This document shows, piece by piece, positions 42,565 through 57,300 of a stretch of DNA of 60,263 bases. The position numbers and the translations under genes were made by a program. Each line of letters opens with the position of its first letter. The stretch's first letter is position 1. The notes below the pieces were generated by a model. That model was not told where the DNA came from and ran no database searches. It was given only the letters and a program-made list of their open reading frames with translations. The stretch lies in contig JABUSY010000024.1 in NCBI GenBank assembly GCA_021442455.1, positions 1 through 60,263 on the forward strand, read 5' to 3'. This DNA is from Lachnospiraceae bacterium. Lineage in GTDB: Bacteria > Bacillota > Clostridia > Lachnospirales > Lachnospiraceae.

Positions 42565-44628
42565 GTGGCAAAGTATCTGGTAATCGTAGAATCACCGGCG
42601 AAAGTGAAAACTGTAAAAAAATTTCTGGGTGCTAACTATGAAGTAGTGGCTTCTAATGGTCACGTGAGAGATTTGCCGAAGAGTCAGCTAGGGATTGACA
42701 TAGAACATGATTTTGAACCGAAATATATCACAATTAGGGGCAAAGGAGATCTTCTAGCAGGCCTTCGAAAATCTGCGAAGAAAGCGGAAACAGTATATTT
42801 GGCGACTGACCCTGATCGAGAAGGAGAAGCAATTTCCTGGCACTTGACCAGGGTGTTGAATCTAGATGAGAAGAAGATACGTCGGATCACATTTCATGAA
42901 ATCACACAGACAGCTGTCAAATCATCTTTGAAAGAAGCCAGGGATATTAACATGAACCTTGTGGATGAGCAGCAAGCGCGCAGGTGTTTGGATCGAATGG
43001 TGGGCTATGAGATTAGCCCTCTGCTCTGGAAGAAGATCAAACGGGGTCTGAGTGCCGGTCGGGTGCAGTCTGTGGCCCTTTGGATTATTAGTGAGAGGGA
43101 GGAAGAGATTAAGACTTTTATTCCAAAGGAATATTGGTCTTTGGAGGGTAAATTTAAAGTACCAGGAGAAAAAAAGTCTTTGCTTGCACATTTTTATGGA
43201 AAAGAGAAAGAAAAAATTAATTTGACCTCCCAGGAACAGTTAAACCAGATTTTAACAGAACTGAAAGAGAAAGAATTTTCAGTTGTAGAGGTAAAGAAGG
43301 GTGAGCGCGTAAAAAAAGCGCCGTTGCCTTTTACCACTAGCACGCTCCAGCAAGAAGCAGCTAAGGTATTGAATTTTTCCATTCAGAAGACGATGCGGCT
43401 AGCACAGCAGCTTTATGAAGGAATTGACCTAAAAAATAGCGAGACTGTAGGCTTGATTTCCTATCTTCGTACAGATTCAACTCGCATTTCAGAAGAAGCA
43501 GACAAGGAAGCGAGGGCTTACATTCGTGCACAATATGGAGAAAAATACGCGGCCAAGGGAGAGACGACTAAGAATAAGAACAAGAAGGCTCAAGATGCAC
43601 ACGAGGCGATCCGACCTAGCGATGTAAAGAGAATTCCGCTAATCATAAAAGAATATTTATCCCGTGATCAGTTCCGCTTGTATCAGCTGATCTGGAAACG
43701 CTTTGTGGCTAGCCGAATGGAGAATGCACGCTATGAAACCATATTCGTCCGAATTAAAGGCGGGGAATATTATTTTCATGTATCGGCGTCCAGAGTGAAG
43801 TTTGACGCTTTTCTGTCCGTTTATGTTCAAGAAAAGGACGAGAAGAAAGATCACATACAATTGCAGAGAATTGAGAAAAATACGATCATAAGGCTGCAAG
43901 AATTTTATCAGGAGCAGCATTTCAGTACACCTCCAGCTCATTATACCGAGGATTCCCTTGTTAAAACATTAGAAGAACTGGGAATAGGACGTCCGAGCAC
44001 TTATGTGCCGACAATTATGACGATCATCAATAGGCGGTATGTCGCGAAGGAAAATAAAAAACTTTATATGACAGAACTTGGGGAAGTTGTCAATCAAATG
44101 ATGAAACAGGCCTTCCCTAAAATTGTGGATGTAAATTTTACAGCGAACATGGAAGACTTGCTTGCTTGTGTGGGAGACGGAAAAGTTAGCTGGAAAACTG
44201 TTATTCGAAATTTTTGGCCGGACTTGGAGAATTCTGTTTTACAGGCTGAAAAAGAACTGGAAAAAGTCAAAATCGAGGATGAGGTAACAGATGTGTTTTG
44301 CGATATCTGTGGTCGAAAGATGGTGATCAAATATGGGTATCATGGAAAATTTTTAGCTTGTCCAAGCTTTCCAAGTTGCCGAAATACAAAGCCATATCTG
44401 AAAAAAATTGACGTTAAATGTCCAAAATGCGGAGGCGAGGTCATTATGAAAAAAAACAAAAAAGGCCGCCGGTATTATGGATGTGAACATAATTCAGAGT
44501 GCGATTTTATGATTTGGCAGAAACCCTCTTCAGACAAATGTCCGAAATGCAACGGATACATGTTGGAAAAGGGTAGGTGGATGATATGCGGTGACGAACA
44601 ATGTAGATATGTTGTAGCAAAGAAATAG
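42565..44628 (+). CDS. topA: DNA topoisomerase I
   Basis: Type IA topoisomerase that relaxes negative supercoils. 687 residues. The Toprim domain opens YLVIVESPAKVKTVKKFLG with TDPDREGEAISWHL near residue 75. The active-site Tyr is in GLISYLRTDSTR near residue 297, and RPSTYVPTI is present. Three C-terminal zinc ribbons show CDICG/CPSFPSC, CPKCGG/CEHNSEC and CPKCNG/CGDEQC. GTG start at 42565, seven bases after AGGAGG. Ends in TAG, two codons before a backup TAA. Its usual neighbours comM/dprA and codY are dead. Confidence 0.97.
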   Translation: MAKYLVIVESPAKVKTVKKFLGANYEVVASNGHVRDLPKSQLGIDIEHDFEPKYITIRGKGDLLAGLRKSAKKAETVYLATDPDREGEAISWHLTRVLNLDEKKIRRITFHEITQTAVKSSLKEARDINMNLVDEQQARRCLDRMVGYEISPLLWKKIKRGLSAGRVQSVALWIISEREEEIKTFIPKEYWSLEGKFKVPGEKKSLLAHFYGKEKEKINLTSQEQLNQILTELKEKEFSVVEVKKGERVKKAPLPFTTSTLQQEAAKVLNFSIQKTMRLAQQLYEGIDLKNSETVGLISYLRTDSTRISEEADKEARAYIRAQYGEKYAAKGETTKNKNKKAQDAHEAIRPSDVKRIPLIIKEYLSRDQFRLYQLIWKRFVASRMENARYETIFVRIKGGEYYFHVSASRVKFDAFLSVYVQEKDEKKDHIQLQRIEKNTIIRLQEFYQEQHFSTPPAHYTEDSLVKTLEELGIGRPSTYVPTIMTIINRRYVAKENKKLYMTELGEVVNQMMKQAFPKIVDVNFTANMEDLLACVGDGKVSWKTVIRNFWPDLENSVLQAEKELEKVKIEDEVTDVFCDICGRKMVIKYGYHGKFLACPSFPSCRNTKPYLKKIDVKCPKCGGEVIMKKNKKGRRYYGCEHNSECDFMIWQKPSSDKCPKCNGYMLEKGRWMICGDEQCRYVVAKK

Positions 44629-44871
44629 AAATAATAAATATTTGTTTTTGTTAGATAGGAGTTCCTATTTTGATAATGATATTCCGAAGAGTCAATGAGT
44701 CGGCATAAATATATAATTTTGTTCAATGTACGAAATTTTGCTGAATTTTAAAGATTTAAAAAGACAAAGAGACTATAAAGATTAAAATTAATTTTCAAGT
44801 ATTTAAAAATATATTATATTATAAAAAAATGAATGCTGAATTAGCAAGAGGGAAAATACCAGGAGAATAAA

Positions 44872-45653
44872 ATGAGCGTACAATTATTAGATAAGACCAG
44901 AAAGATCAATAAGTTTTTGCATAATAATCATTTTACTAAGGTGGTATTTAATGACATTTGCAAAGTTATGATGGAATGTTTGAAGTCACATATCCTTGTG
45001 ATTAGTAAAAAAAGGTAAGGTGTTGGGAGTAGCAAAATACCAAGGCGTAGAGAAAATCAAAAAGCTGATTACGAATATTGTAGGAAGACATGTAGATGTT
45101 CTTTTAAATGATCGTTTCTTAAACATTTTATCTACAAAGGAAAATATCAACTTGCAAACACTAGGATTTGAAGGTGAAAACATTGAGCAATATACAGCCA
45201 TCATCAGCCAGATTAAAATTGCAGGCGAGCGTCTGGGTACAGTAATTTATATGTTGGTTTGGACCTCAGTATGATATCGACGATATTATCGTCAGTGAAT
45301 ATGGAACGACAGTCGTTGGCTTGGAAATGATGAGTTCGGTGAACGAGGAAAATGTGGAAGCTACCAGAAAGATCCAGATAGTGAAATCTGCTTTCAACAC
45401 ACTATCCTTTTCGGAACTGTAAGCAATCCTCCATATCTTTAATGAACTGGACGGCGAAGAAGGAATCCTGGTAGCTAGCAAAATTGCAGATCGTGTACGC
45501 ATCACTCGGGCTGTAATCGTAAATGCCCTGCACAAATTTGAGAGTGTTGGCATTATCGAGTCTCGTTCCAGCGGTATGAAGGGGACACATATCAAAGTCT
45601 TGAATAATTATATTTTTGATGAATTAAAAATATTAAAGAAAAGAGAAATATAG
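44872..45653 (+). pseudogene. codY: GTP-sensing pleiotropic repressor CodY, recently broken
   Basis: CodY senses GTP and branched-chain amino acids and represses stationary-phase genes. It is still almost fully readable: MSVQLLDKTRKINKFLHNN, ILSTKENINLQTLGFE, the GAF-domain YDIDDIIVSEYGTTVVGLE and the winged-helix [20 protein letters not shown]. Three lesions are visible. An extra A in a run of seven (45007-45013) shifts the frame after VISKK. A second shift lies near 45255 around GTVI(F)Y...PQYD. An in-frame TAA at 45420-45422 replaces Glu in FSEL-x-AI. With the DNA-binding domain cut off it cannot work. The number of lesions places it between thiI/mtaB and the older wrecks. Confidence 0.97.
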
Positions 45654-45973
45654 AAAACAATCAATAAGATTGCACTGAGGATCTTGTTTGGAAATCAAAT
45701 TTAGGTTATCTGGATATCTGAAGTTGGTTTGTCACGCACTACATGTATCAGACTGTCAATATTTTCAGAAAATATAGTATTAACAGTGATGAGAAAGAAA
45801 AATTAGTGATATTTAACAGTTATTTTTTCTTTATAAAATCTGCTTAGAGAAAATGGAAAAATAATGTAAAAAAAAGAAAATACGAGATAAATAGAGAAAA
45901 ACATGAATATAATTTTAAAATAAGGGATAATACAAAGATTTATAATGTTGCTAAAATTAATAAAATTAACTAA
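45654..45973. other. AT-rich spacer between codY and the groESL promoter
   Basis: No coding frame or conserved motif seen. It ends in the -10 region of the groESL promoter. Confidence 0.5.
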
Positions 45974-46010
45974 TATACTATAAGTAGCACTCGAGTTTGA
46001 TGAGTGCTAA
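45974..46010 (+). promoter_or_regulatory. groESL -10 element and CIRCE operator
   Basis: TATACT (45974-45979) as -10; no good -35 at 17 bases. Right after it comes a CIRCE repeat: xTAGCACTC (45984-45992), nine bases, GAGTGCTAA (46002-46010), with only the first base (G for T) off consensus. Placement over the transcription start fits HrcA repression, with HrcA encoded at 21.1 kb. Confidence 0.93.
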
Positions 46011-46047
46011 TAAATAAGGAACATAAATTAAAAAGGAGGATATATAA

Positions 46048-46320
46048 ATGAAATTAGTACCGTTAGGTGACAGAGTCGTGTTAAAACAACTGGAAGCAGA
46101 AGAAAAGACAAAAGCTGGTATCATTCTTACTTCCAAGGCACAGGAAAAACCACAGGAAGCAGAAGTTTTCGCAGTGGGGCCTGGGACTGAAGAAGTGAAG
46201 ATGGAAGTAAAGAAGGGGGATAAGATAATCTATTCCAAATATGCCGGAACAGAAGTTAAACTGGACGGAGAAGAATACATTGTTGTTAAACAGTCAGATA
46301 TCCTGGCAATTGTAGAGTGA
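46048..46320 (+). CDS. groES: co-chaperonin GroES
   Basis: Lid of the GroEL chamber, a heptameric ring. 90 residues. Starts MKLVPLGDRVVLKQLEAEEK with the mobile loop KAGIILTSKAQEKPQEAEV, then KKGDKIIYSKYAGTEVK and YIVVKQSDILAIVE. ATG at 46048 after AAAAAGGAGGAT. First gene of the CIRCE-controlled groESL operon. Confidence 0.97.
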   Translation: MKLVPLGDRVVLKQLEAEEKTKAGIILTSKAQEKPQEAEVFAVGPGTEEVKMEVKKGDKIIYSKYAGTEVKLDGEEYIVVKQSDILAIVE

Positions 46321-46353
46321 CTCACTGTCGAAAAAAACATTGGTAAGCATTAA

Positions 46354-48000
<1,647 letters not shown>

Positions 48001-48033
48001 TAAAATAAAAAAGTAAATTTTCTTAATTTTACA

Positions 48034-48070
48034 GAAGCCATTGTATAAACGATGGCTTCTATTTTTCTTA
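48034..48070 (+). terminator. groESL terminator
   Basis: GAAGCCAT (48034-48041) pairs with ATGGCTTC (48052-48059), followed by TATTTTTCTT. It lies 33 bases after the groEL stop. A weaker echo (GCCAT...ATGGC) occurs near 48280-48297. Confidence 0.92.
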
Positions 48071-50080
<2,010 letters not shown>

Positions 50081-52799
50081 GAGGGAAGGACTAAGACAGG
50101 TTTCTGAGAGGACTGGCCCGTTTAGAATTATGGAAAAACAAAATCAATAGACAATCATAGCGAAAAAATCACTATTGTTCGTGCCCATTGGAATTATTAT
50201 GGCAATCATGCTGAGAAGAGGGAAATTAGATTGAGTAACGCGGGGGGAGGTTAGGTGATTTGGTTAGCTTTGTTGGAATTACCTGGAGATAAAACAGAAT
50301 GGATGAAATTGTGTGAATTCGGGAAGCTCAACACAGGCGAACAGTATTTGGAAGGCTGTATGGCAAACAATCTTTTTCCCGCTAATAGTCATAGGTAGAG
50401 GAAAGATTATTTAGTATATGTCGACTGCGAATGTTTTTATGCGCTTAATGACAAGAACTTTGACAGTATATCTATGGACTTTTTCCATGATGAAGACAGT
50501 CAGTTGAGATGTGGATACATATACAGTTATTAGTGGCTATTCTGGCTGTGTGATCACTTACAGTGTTCCGCAAAAGATATTTGGCACATTATGAGGGTAT
50601 CTGAGAGCAGTGCAGGAAGAATATGCAGAAGCGCATTGATAAATTGCTCGGATAATTTTTGGAAATATGGAAGTCTGGCTCCAAGACAGTGGGAATACTC
50701 TATATAACCAATGCTTTGATTGTATAAATTATAGGCAGACAAAATTCATAGAGATGGATATGATTTATCGAATTTATTACATTATAAAAGCGTCCATAGA
50801 CGTAGTGGTCTCATATCTTGATTAAGAGGAAGTTTTTAGGGAATATCATGTTTTACACAAAGCACTTTTTATATTTTTACATAATATAGCATACACTAGC
50901 GAAGATTTGATATGATGGCCAGACGTGATATGGAGTTGTAGGATCTTGCTCCGGATGAGATTAGGTATTGTATATCTGAACAATTATTATGGAGGAAATC
51001 CTTTGGTGAAATTCTCAATTGTTTGAAAGGTTTTATGAGTATTTGCTCTTTGTAGAGGTGATCTCTACTCTGGAACATGGTAAAAAATTCGAAGACTTGC
51101 CTGACCTTCCATTCCAAGATAAACGCTGTAGCTTTAAAGCGGATGTAAATGAAACAGTGATTGATGTGTTTGCTGATTGAGGATTGGTAAATTTGATAGC
51201 GAGAAAATTTTCAGGCTGTTGAGCAATTTTTAGATGTAGAGGAAAAACTGCATCGTCTGAAGGATTTCTATGAATGTATCCGTCTAAGGTAACAGGCGAT
51301 AATAGATAAAATGAGCGATGATGCAAGATTGCTCTGGCTTCGATACGAGCGACACAGATTTGTATTTTTACAGGAGTATAGTCCATTTTGTTGATATAGT
51401 TAATACAGGAACGACTAATATAGAGAAAAACTAATTCTGAGTATGATGATCTATGCATGCTATTGAGATGGGTGCTTTTCTGATATCCAAAAGATTGTAG
51501 TTTATTACGGAATGAATTTCTGAAAAAATATGGTGAAAGTTATATGGGGCGGTAATGTATTTTCGGGAAGAGGCAGTGTGAAATACAGGCTATGCCCATT
51601 CTTTTTCTTTAACCAGATAAAGTTTCGATCATCTTTGTATCGTACAGGAAGGAGGATGATCATATTCACTGGAGTTGTGCTTTCATATCAGATAGAGACA
51701 GGAGAGAAGTAATATTGTAAATTTTGTTGTAGCGGGTTTTCATCATCGTGATATACGGCTATGACATCTTAAAATCTCAGGGTATTATCTTCAGATGCGC
51801 TCTTGGATATTTCCTTATATGGTTATATTGAAAATAGACAGCCTGACGATGCTAAAGAAAGTCAATAAAGATACGATATTGAAAAATCACTCTGTGTTTA
51901 TAGTAGTTTCTGCTTTAGAGGAAGGGCCGGAGCGGAATTAACGAGAATACGTTTAACTTGGAAGTATTTTATTATATTTAAGAATGACGTGTTTTGAAAC
52001 TGTATGGAAAATGTCAGAAGAATATTCTATAAGGATAAGAAAGGGGAAAGGTTCGTTGTCTTCTCTGACCGGAAATAGTCAAGCAGAAACGGATTGTGGA
52101 ATTGGTTATAACGAATATTATACATGAAATTGGATTATCTGTATATATTAAAACGTGCCTGAAAGATGCGCTTATTTGCTCAGTATATACGATATGGCAA
52201 TGATTAACTTCATTACAAAATTCTGTATTTAACGATAAAAATATCAAATAACGCCAAGTCGAATGGAACGGCACTTCACTATGCGATTGAAGTAAATTTG
52301 AAGCTGTGAGAATATGGATATCATTGATACATTATTCGGATATATGGTCAGTAGCGAAAAAACATCGATGAATGCAGAGTTTATCGCGCTGATTATTGAT
52401 AAAATTTAGGATAGAATATAAACACAGAGATGTTTCTTCGATGGAACATGGTTTTATCTTTTAGCCAGCAGCATTGCGTTGAATCGAAAGCTATGGTGCA
52501 TATTGAAAAATAAGACTTTTCATATATGAAAAATAATATTATTTGTTTCTTTGGAAGGTTTTCTGTTGATTCATACCAGTGAATTTTTCGATGTGGTCGA
52601 GTTACTTCTTACTTCTCAAGTATTTTTTAAAAAAATATTTTAATGTCAGAGTTGTGCTTTCCAAGTGTCCATAATTATGAAAGAATAGTTCAAGGATTAG
52701 TTTATAGCAGTTTGTATATAAATTTGCACTGAAGACAGCAGGATATTGCTATATTCTTAACAGAAAGAATATGACATTATTCGAGAATGAAGAAGATTT
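50081..52799. other. decayed DNA between guaB and the glgA remnant
   Basis: About 2.7 kb without a recognisable gene. Some long readable stretches persist, for example at about 50280-50510 (GDKTEWMKLCEFGKLN) and 51300-51380 (MSDDARLLWLRYERHR), but they match no family I know. The N-terminal half of glgA may lie at the end. A GC-rich patch with a run of six G occurs near 50242. Confidence 0.5.
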
Positions 52800-53485
52800 T
52801 CCAGGAAATGCGACGTGTTTTGGAATGCTATGGGAAAGGATATCAGTTATCTAGATGGGGGGCTGGTGCCGTAGGTGGAGGCTCATGAGAGATAAGTTGG
52901 GTGTTCTAAGAGGAATTGTTAATGGGGTTAACTATGAGGATTATAATCCGAAGATAAACTTCTATGTTTATAAAATACTTTATAATCGGTCTTGAAGCAA
53001 GAATGATAGGTTTGCATAGCATCATATATCAATGAGATAAAATATGTCAAAATGGTATACAAATTGTGAATTTGAGAAGTGGTGATTCAAAATACGACTG
53101 TAACTATAAATATGATAAAAAGTCATTTTAATCATAGGACCGGACAAATATTCTTTATGCAATGTCATACAAAATTGAATCTTGTCTGTGCTGTTTTTTG
53201 ACAGAGTATTTTTGATCCTTGCGAACCGAGTACGCTGATGAGCCTGAGATATGAAATGGTTCACAATGTACAGTTTTTTCTGTAAAAAGAATACGAAAAA
53301 ACAAAGTCGAGATGATCTTTTTTACACATTATAATTCCAATGAGATGTTGGCAACCATTCGATATGCAAAGAAAATTTTCTATGATCAAACATGGAAGTG
53401 AAATAAGATTGTTGGTTTGGCTATGGATAAAGGTTATTCATAGAATAATTTGACGAGACAATATTAGGAGTTATATGAATGGTTA
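52800..53485 (+). pseudogene. glgA: glycogen (starch) synthase GlgA, decayed
   Basis: GlgA transfers glucose from ADP-glucose onto glycogen. A reading near 52888-52965 gives LRGIVNGVNYEDYNP, matching LCGIVNGIDYDVYNP. Near 53203-53275 FDPCEPSTLMSLRYE matches the donor-site FEPCGLSQMMAMRYG with the catalytic Glu lost. Near 53313-53478 FFTHYNSNEMLATIRYAKKI and later ELYEWL match the C-terminal end. The spacing is about 400 bases too short, so there are internal deletions. Stops are frequent. No other glg gene is visible in the window. Confidence 0.88.
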
Positions 53486-53831
53486 CTCTGGTATTGTTAT
53501 CTATTTATTTGAAATCAGAGTGTGTCTGAATGATCGGATTGCCGTTATTATTATAAAATTTCCTGTATTGAAAGATTGCTATTTAAAATGGAATTTGCTA
53601 TACTTTTTTTACTCAGAAATGAATTTTCCTGTTTCTTATCTGTATTCATTAGATGAATCTGTTAAACTCATCAATAGACATACTTACCAAGAAGTGGTCG
53701 GAAGAGAGCAGGAGGTGAAAGGAAAATTTTTTCTAGTGAATTTACGAATAACTGCCGTCAGAAGAAAGTATATACAGTACATGGAGAGGAGGTGACATGC
53801 GAAAGAAGCAGTAGTCGGAGAAAATAATATT
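53486..53831. other. spacer before recA, one short open frame
   Basis: A frame of about 106 codons (53475-53795) is open but resembles nothing I know and lacks a convincing ribosome-binding site. It is probably chance or remnant sequence. Confidence 0.4.
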
Positions 53832-53912
53832 TTGCTTAACAGAAATCGACATATCATAAAATAAAATTCTAAATTTAAAAAACGAACGTATGGTTCATAC
53901 GTATGGTTCATA
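53832..53912 (+). promoter_or_regulatory. recA promoter region with tandem 13-bp repeat
   Basis: A possible promoter is TTGCTT (53832-53837), 17 bases, CATAAA (53855-53860). Immediately before the ribosome-binding site the 13-mer CGTATGGTTCATA occurs twice in tandem (53887-53899 and 53900-53912). The first copy is preceded by GAAC, giving GAAC-N5-GTTC, one base longer than the Gram-positive LexA box (GAAC-N4-GTTC), and the junction forms the palindrome CATACGTATG. It may be a derived or decaying SOS operator. Confidence 0.5.
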
Positions 53913-53929
53913 TGTGAAGGAGATAAGAG

Positions 53930-54991
53930 ATGGCAAATAGCGATGATAAAATGCAAGCACTGGATGATGCTCTTGGACAAATTGAAAAACAGTATGGGAA
54001 GGGAGCAGTAATGAAACTGGGAGACAGCGGAATGAACATAAATGTAGAGACGGTGCCTACAGGTTCTCTGAGTTTAGACGTAGCGCTGGGACTCGGTGGA
54101 GTGCCGCGCGGGAGGATCATAGAAATTTACGGGCCAGAGTCTTCTGGTAAAACTACTGTGGCGCTTCATATGGTGGCTGAAGTGCAGAAGAGAGAGGGAA
54201 TTGCCGGATTCATAGATGCGGAGCATGCGTTGGACCCTGTCTATGCCAAGAACATCGGTGTTGATATAGATAATTTGTATATTTCACAGCCGGATAACGG
54301 TGAACAGGCCCTGGAAATCACAGAAACCATGGTTCGTTCCGGAGCTGTGGATATTGTTATTGTTGACTCTGTGGCAGCGCTGGTGCCAAAAGCAGAAATT
54401 GACGGGGATATGGGAGAGATCCATGTTGGCCTTCAGGCGAGAATGATGTCACAGGCTTGTCGAAAGCTGACCGCTGCCATCAGCAAAACAAACTGTCTCG
54501 TGATTTTTATCAATCAGCTCCGTGAAAAAGTGGGTATCATGTTTGGAAATCCTGAGACAACCACAGGTGGGCGTGCTATGAAATTTTATTCATCTGTTCG
54601 TTTAGATGTCAGGAAAATAGAAGCTCTTAAGCAAGGCGGAGAAGTGATTGGTAACCGGACTAGAATTAAAGTAGTGAAAAACAAGATAGCGCCTCCTTTT
54701 AAAGAAGCAGAATTTGACATTATGTTCGGAAGTGGAATATCTCGTGAGGGAGATGTCCTAGATTTGGCTGTAAAGATGGATATGATTCAGAAGAACGGTG
54801 CTTGGTTCACCTATAATGGAAACAAGATTGGTCAAGGGCGTGAGAATTCAAAAATCTATCTAAAAGAGCATCCAAAGGTCATGGATGAAGTAGAGGCCAA
54901 GGTTAGAAGTGTTTTCGAGTTACAAGCAGCAAAATCCGTAGCAAGATCGAAGATAGGATCGGTTGAAAAAACGAAGATGATAGAACAATAA
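53930..54991 (+). CDS. recA: recombinase RecA
   Basis: ATP-dependent strand-exchange protein and SOS co-protease. 353 residues. Walker [14 protein letters not shown] near residue 68, then [39 protein letters not shown] and [15 protein letters not shown] at 53930 after AAGGAGAT. It retains its core function although recN, recX and comM are dead in this window. Confidence 0.97.
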   Translation: MANSDDKMQALDDALGQIEKQYGKGAVMKLGDSGMNINVETVPTGSLSLDVALGLGGVPRGRIIEIYGPESSGKTTVALHMVAEVQKREGIAGFIDAEHALDPVYAKNIGVDIDNLYISQPDNGEQALEITETMVRSGAVDIVIVDSVAALVPKAEIDGDMGEIHVGLQARMMSQACRKLTAAISKTNCLVIFINQLREKVGIMFGNPETTTGGRAMKFYSSVRLDVRKIEALKQGGEVIGNRTRIKVVKNKIAPPFKEAEFDIMFGSGISREGDVLDLAVKMDMIQKNGAWFTYNGNKIGQGRENSKIYLKEHPKVMDEVEAKVRSVFELQAAKSVARSKIGSVEKTKMIEQ

Positions 54992-55029
54992 TTTTATTGC
55001 AAGAGAAAAACGAAGAAAAAAACTATATA

Positions 55030-55450
55030 TGGAAGGTTATGTATCTGTTAATTTTCTAGGAGTGCTTTGGATAAAAAACGAGAAAACCTTTGGGACTGGT
55101 TAGGGAAAACTCTGATCCTGAATCTGTAGATGTTGTTATAGATTTATGAAGTTCTATGATTATGTCAATGATAAACGATATGACGAGAACTATGTAATGA
55201 GCGTGAATAGCAAAAAGAACAAAATTTTCTGTAATTTTAGCTGGCAAAGAGATCGAGAAGAGTTTGGAAGAATTTCAGAGTTCATCGATTAATTGCTTGT
55301 TTAAAATTAGAACAATTGTATAAGTAAGCTAGAAGAAAAAAATTTTAAAAGGCGATTGGATATCTCCAAGGAATAAATTTTTATTGAGGAATCTTTGAAA
55401 GAAAAATGATTATGGAATATCAGGAAGGTTTCAACTTTTTCAGTTGATTA
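55030..55450 (+). pseudogene. recX: RecA regulator RecX, decayed
   Basis: RecX modulates RecA filaments and usually follows recA in Clostridia. Readable pieces are DPESVDVVIDL (about 55114-55145) and, in the next frame, KFYDYVNDKRYDENYVMS (about 55149-55203), matching the RecX helix repeat YLKSYGYVDDERYAENYIRS. Further matches are weak. Frameshifts and stops inactivate it. Confidence 0.8.
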
Positions 55451-55451
55451 A

Positions 55452-55480
55452 TTGACAAATTTGTGAAAACAGTATAAAAT
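55452..55480 (+). promoter_or_regulatory. rny promoter
   Basis: Perfect TTGACA (55452-55457), 17-base spacer, TAAAAT (55475-55480); TATAAA at 55473 is an alternative with 15-base spacing. About 42 bases before the rny start. Confidence 0.75.
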
Positions 55481-55521
55481 TACATAAATCTACAATGAAA
55501 ACTTAATAAGGAGGTGCTCCT

Positions 55522-57093
55522 GTGATGAATGCAATAACATTGAATATTATTATTGCAATCGTTGCTGTGGTTGTCACCGTATTTATTGCGGTTCCTATTT
55601 CCAGTAAAGCTGCAATTACCAAGAAGTTTCAGAAGGATGATGAACAGATTGGTATTGCCGAAGAAAAAGCTAGAAATATCATAAATGAGGCATTAAAAAC
55701 AGCTGAGGCTAAGAAAAGAGAAGCTTTTTTGGAGGCCCAAGAGGAAAATTTGAAAATTAAGAATGAGCAAGATCGAGAATATAGAGAACGCAGATGGGAA
55801 CTGCAGAAGTATGAGCAACGTGTATTGTGTAAGGAAGAGTCTATTGACAGAAAGGCGGAGGTATTAGAACGAAGAGGAAATGATCTTGTAGTACAAGAGG
55901 AAGAGTTGAAGAAAAAGGAAAAGAAAATCGACGATTTACACAATCAAGCAATACAAAAATTAGAAAGAATTTCTGGTTTGACCTCCGAACAGGCAAAGAA
56001 ATCTTTATTAGACTCTGTGGAAGATGAATTAAGAATTGATACTGCCAAACTTTATCAAGAATTAGAAAGTAAGGCCAAAGAAGAAGCAAACCGTAAGGCA
56101 AAAGATTTTGTGGTCACTGCTATCCAAAAATGCGCGGTCGATTATGTTTCAGAATTTACAATATCTGTAGTTCAGCTTCCAAACGATGAAATGAAAGGAC
56201 GAATTATTGGGCGTGAAGGACGGAATATTCGTACACTGGAACTATTAACCGGCGTAGATTTAATTATCGATGATACACCAGAAGCAGTCGTATTATCTTC
56301 ATTTGATCCAATCCGCAGAGAAATAGCAAGGGTTGCCTTGGAAAGATTAATTATTGACGGTCGTATTCATCCAGCTCGTATAGAAGAAATGGTGGAAAAG
56401 GCACAGAAGGAAATAGATACTATGATCCGCGAAGAAGGTGAGATGGCAGCCCTGGAGGTTGGTGTTCATGGCCTTCATCGGGATCTTATTCGTTTGCTTG
56501 GACGTATGAAGTTCCGTTTTAGTTATGGACAAAGTGCATTAAAGCATTCCATTGAAGTGGCGCGGCTAACAGGACTTATTTCCGGAGAAATAGGATTGGA
56601 CGTTCGGATAGCAAAACGTGCTGGGCTTTTGCATGATATTGGAAAATCAATTGACCATGAAGTAGAAGGCTCTCATATTCAGATTGGTGCAGAGTTATGC
56701 AGGAAATACAAAGAGTCAAATATTGTGATTAATACTGTAGAATCACATCATGGCGATATAGAGCCCCAGTCTCTGATCGCATGTATTGTACAGGCTGCTG
56801 ATGCGATATCTGCAGCGAGGCCAGGAGCACGAAAGGAAACACTGGAAACATATATCAACAGATTAAAACAGTTAGAAAATATCACTAATTCCTTCAAAGG
56901 AGTTGAGAAATCTTTTGCTATTCAAGCAGGTCGAGAAGTTCGTATCATGGTAGTGCCGGAGCAAGTGAATGATACGGATATGGTATTGATGGCCAGAGAT
57001 ATTTCCAAACAGATAGAGAGTGAGTTGGAGTATCCAGGGCAGATTAAAGTGAATGTAATTCGTGAAAGCCGCGTAACTGACTATGCAACATAA
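55522..57093 (+). CDS. rny: ribonuclease Y
   Basis: Membrane-anchored endoribonuclease that starts mRNA decay in Firmicutes. 523 residues. N-terminal transmembrane helix at about residues 5-27 ([18 protein letters not shown]), then a long charged coiled coil to about residue 195. The KH domain has [15 protein letters not shown] and the HD domain has [17 protein letters not shown] near residue 370. Start is GTG 55522 or ATG 55525, both close behind AAGGAGGTG (55508-55516). It has its own promoter. With rnjA it keeps both main Firmicute RNA-decay enzymes. Confidence 0.97.
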   Translation: MMNAITLNIIIAIVAVVVTVFIAVPISSKAAITKKFQKDDEQIGIAEEKARNIINEALKTAEAKKREAFLEAQEENLKIKNEQDREYRERRWELQKYEQRVLCKEESIDRKAEVLERRGNDLVVQEEELKKKEKKIDDLHNQAIQKLERISGLTSEQAKKSLLDSVEDELRIDTAKLYQELESKAKEEANRKAKDFVVTAIQKCAVDYVSEFTISVVQLPNDEMKGRIIGREGRNIRTLELLTGVDLIIDDTPEAVVLSSFDPIRREIARVALERLIIDGRIHPARIEEMVEKAQKEIDTMIREEGEMAALEVGVHGLHRDLIRLLGRMKFRFSYGQSALKHSIEVARLTGLISGEIGLDVRIAKRAGLLHDIGKSIDHEVEGSHIQIGAELCRKYKESNIVINTVESHHGDIEPQSLIACIVQAADAISAARPGARKETLETYINRLKQLENITNSFKGVEKSFAIQAGREVRIMVVPEQVNDTDMVLMARDISKQIESELEYPGQIKVNVIRESRVTDYAT

Positions 57094-57300
57094 CATAGCT
57101 AAAATGAATGGATTTTCAAGGGTAGAGATAATATTCGCAGGTATCGTTTCGTTGCAGGTAAAGTCTACTTGCTTTGGGCTATAGGTAATATAGTAATATT
57201 CGGAAGGAGTACATTGCTGTTAATTTCATATTTATACTTAATGTTGGCATTAGAAAGAAGGACAATTAGATTGTAGACTGAAATATTTGCATAATTGGTC
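57094..57300. other. spacer after rny
   Basis: No gene or terminator recognised. Confidence 0.4.

Noticed and set aside
44655-44668. Terminator after topA
   Set aside because: ATAGG/CCTAT makes only a five-pair stem with a short T stretch; not convincing.
45007-45013. Rescue of codY by transcriptional slippage on the A7 run
   Set aside because: A second frameshift near 45255 and a TAA at 45420 would still break the protein.
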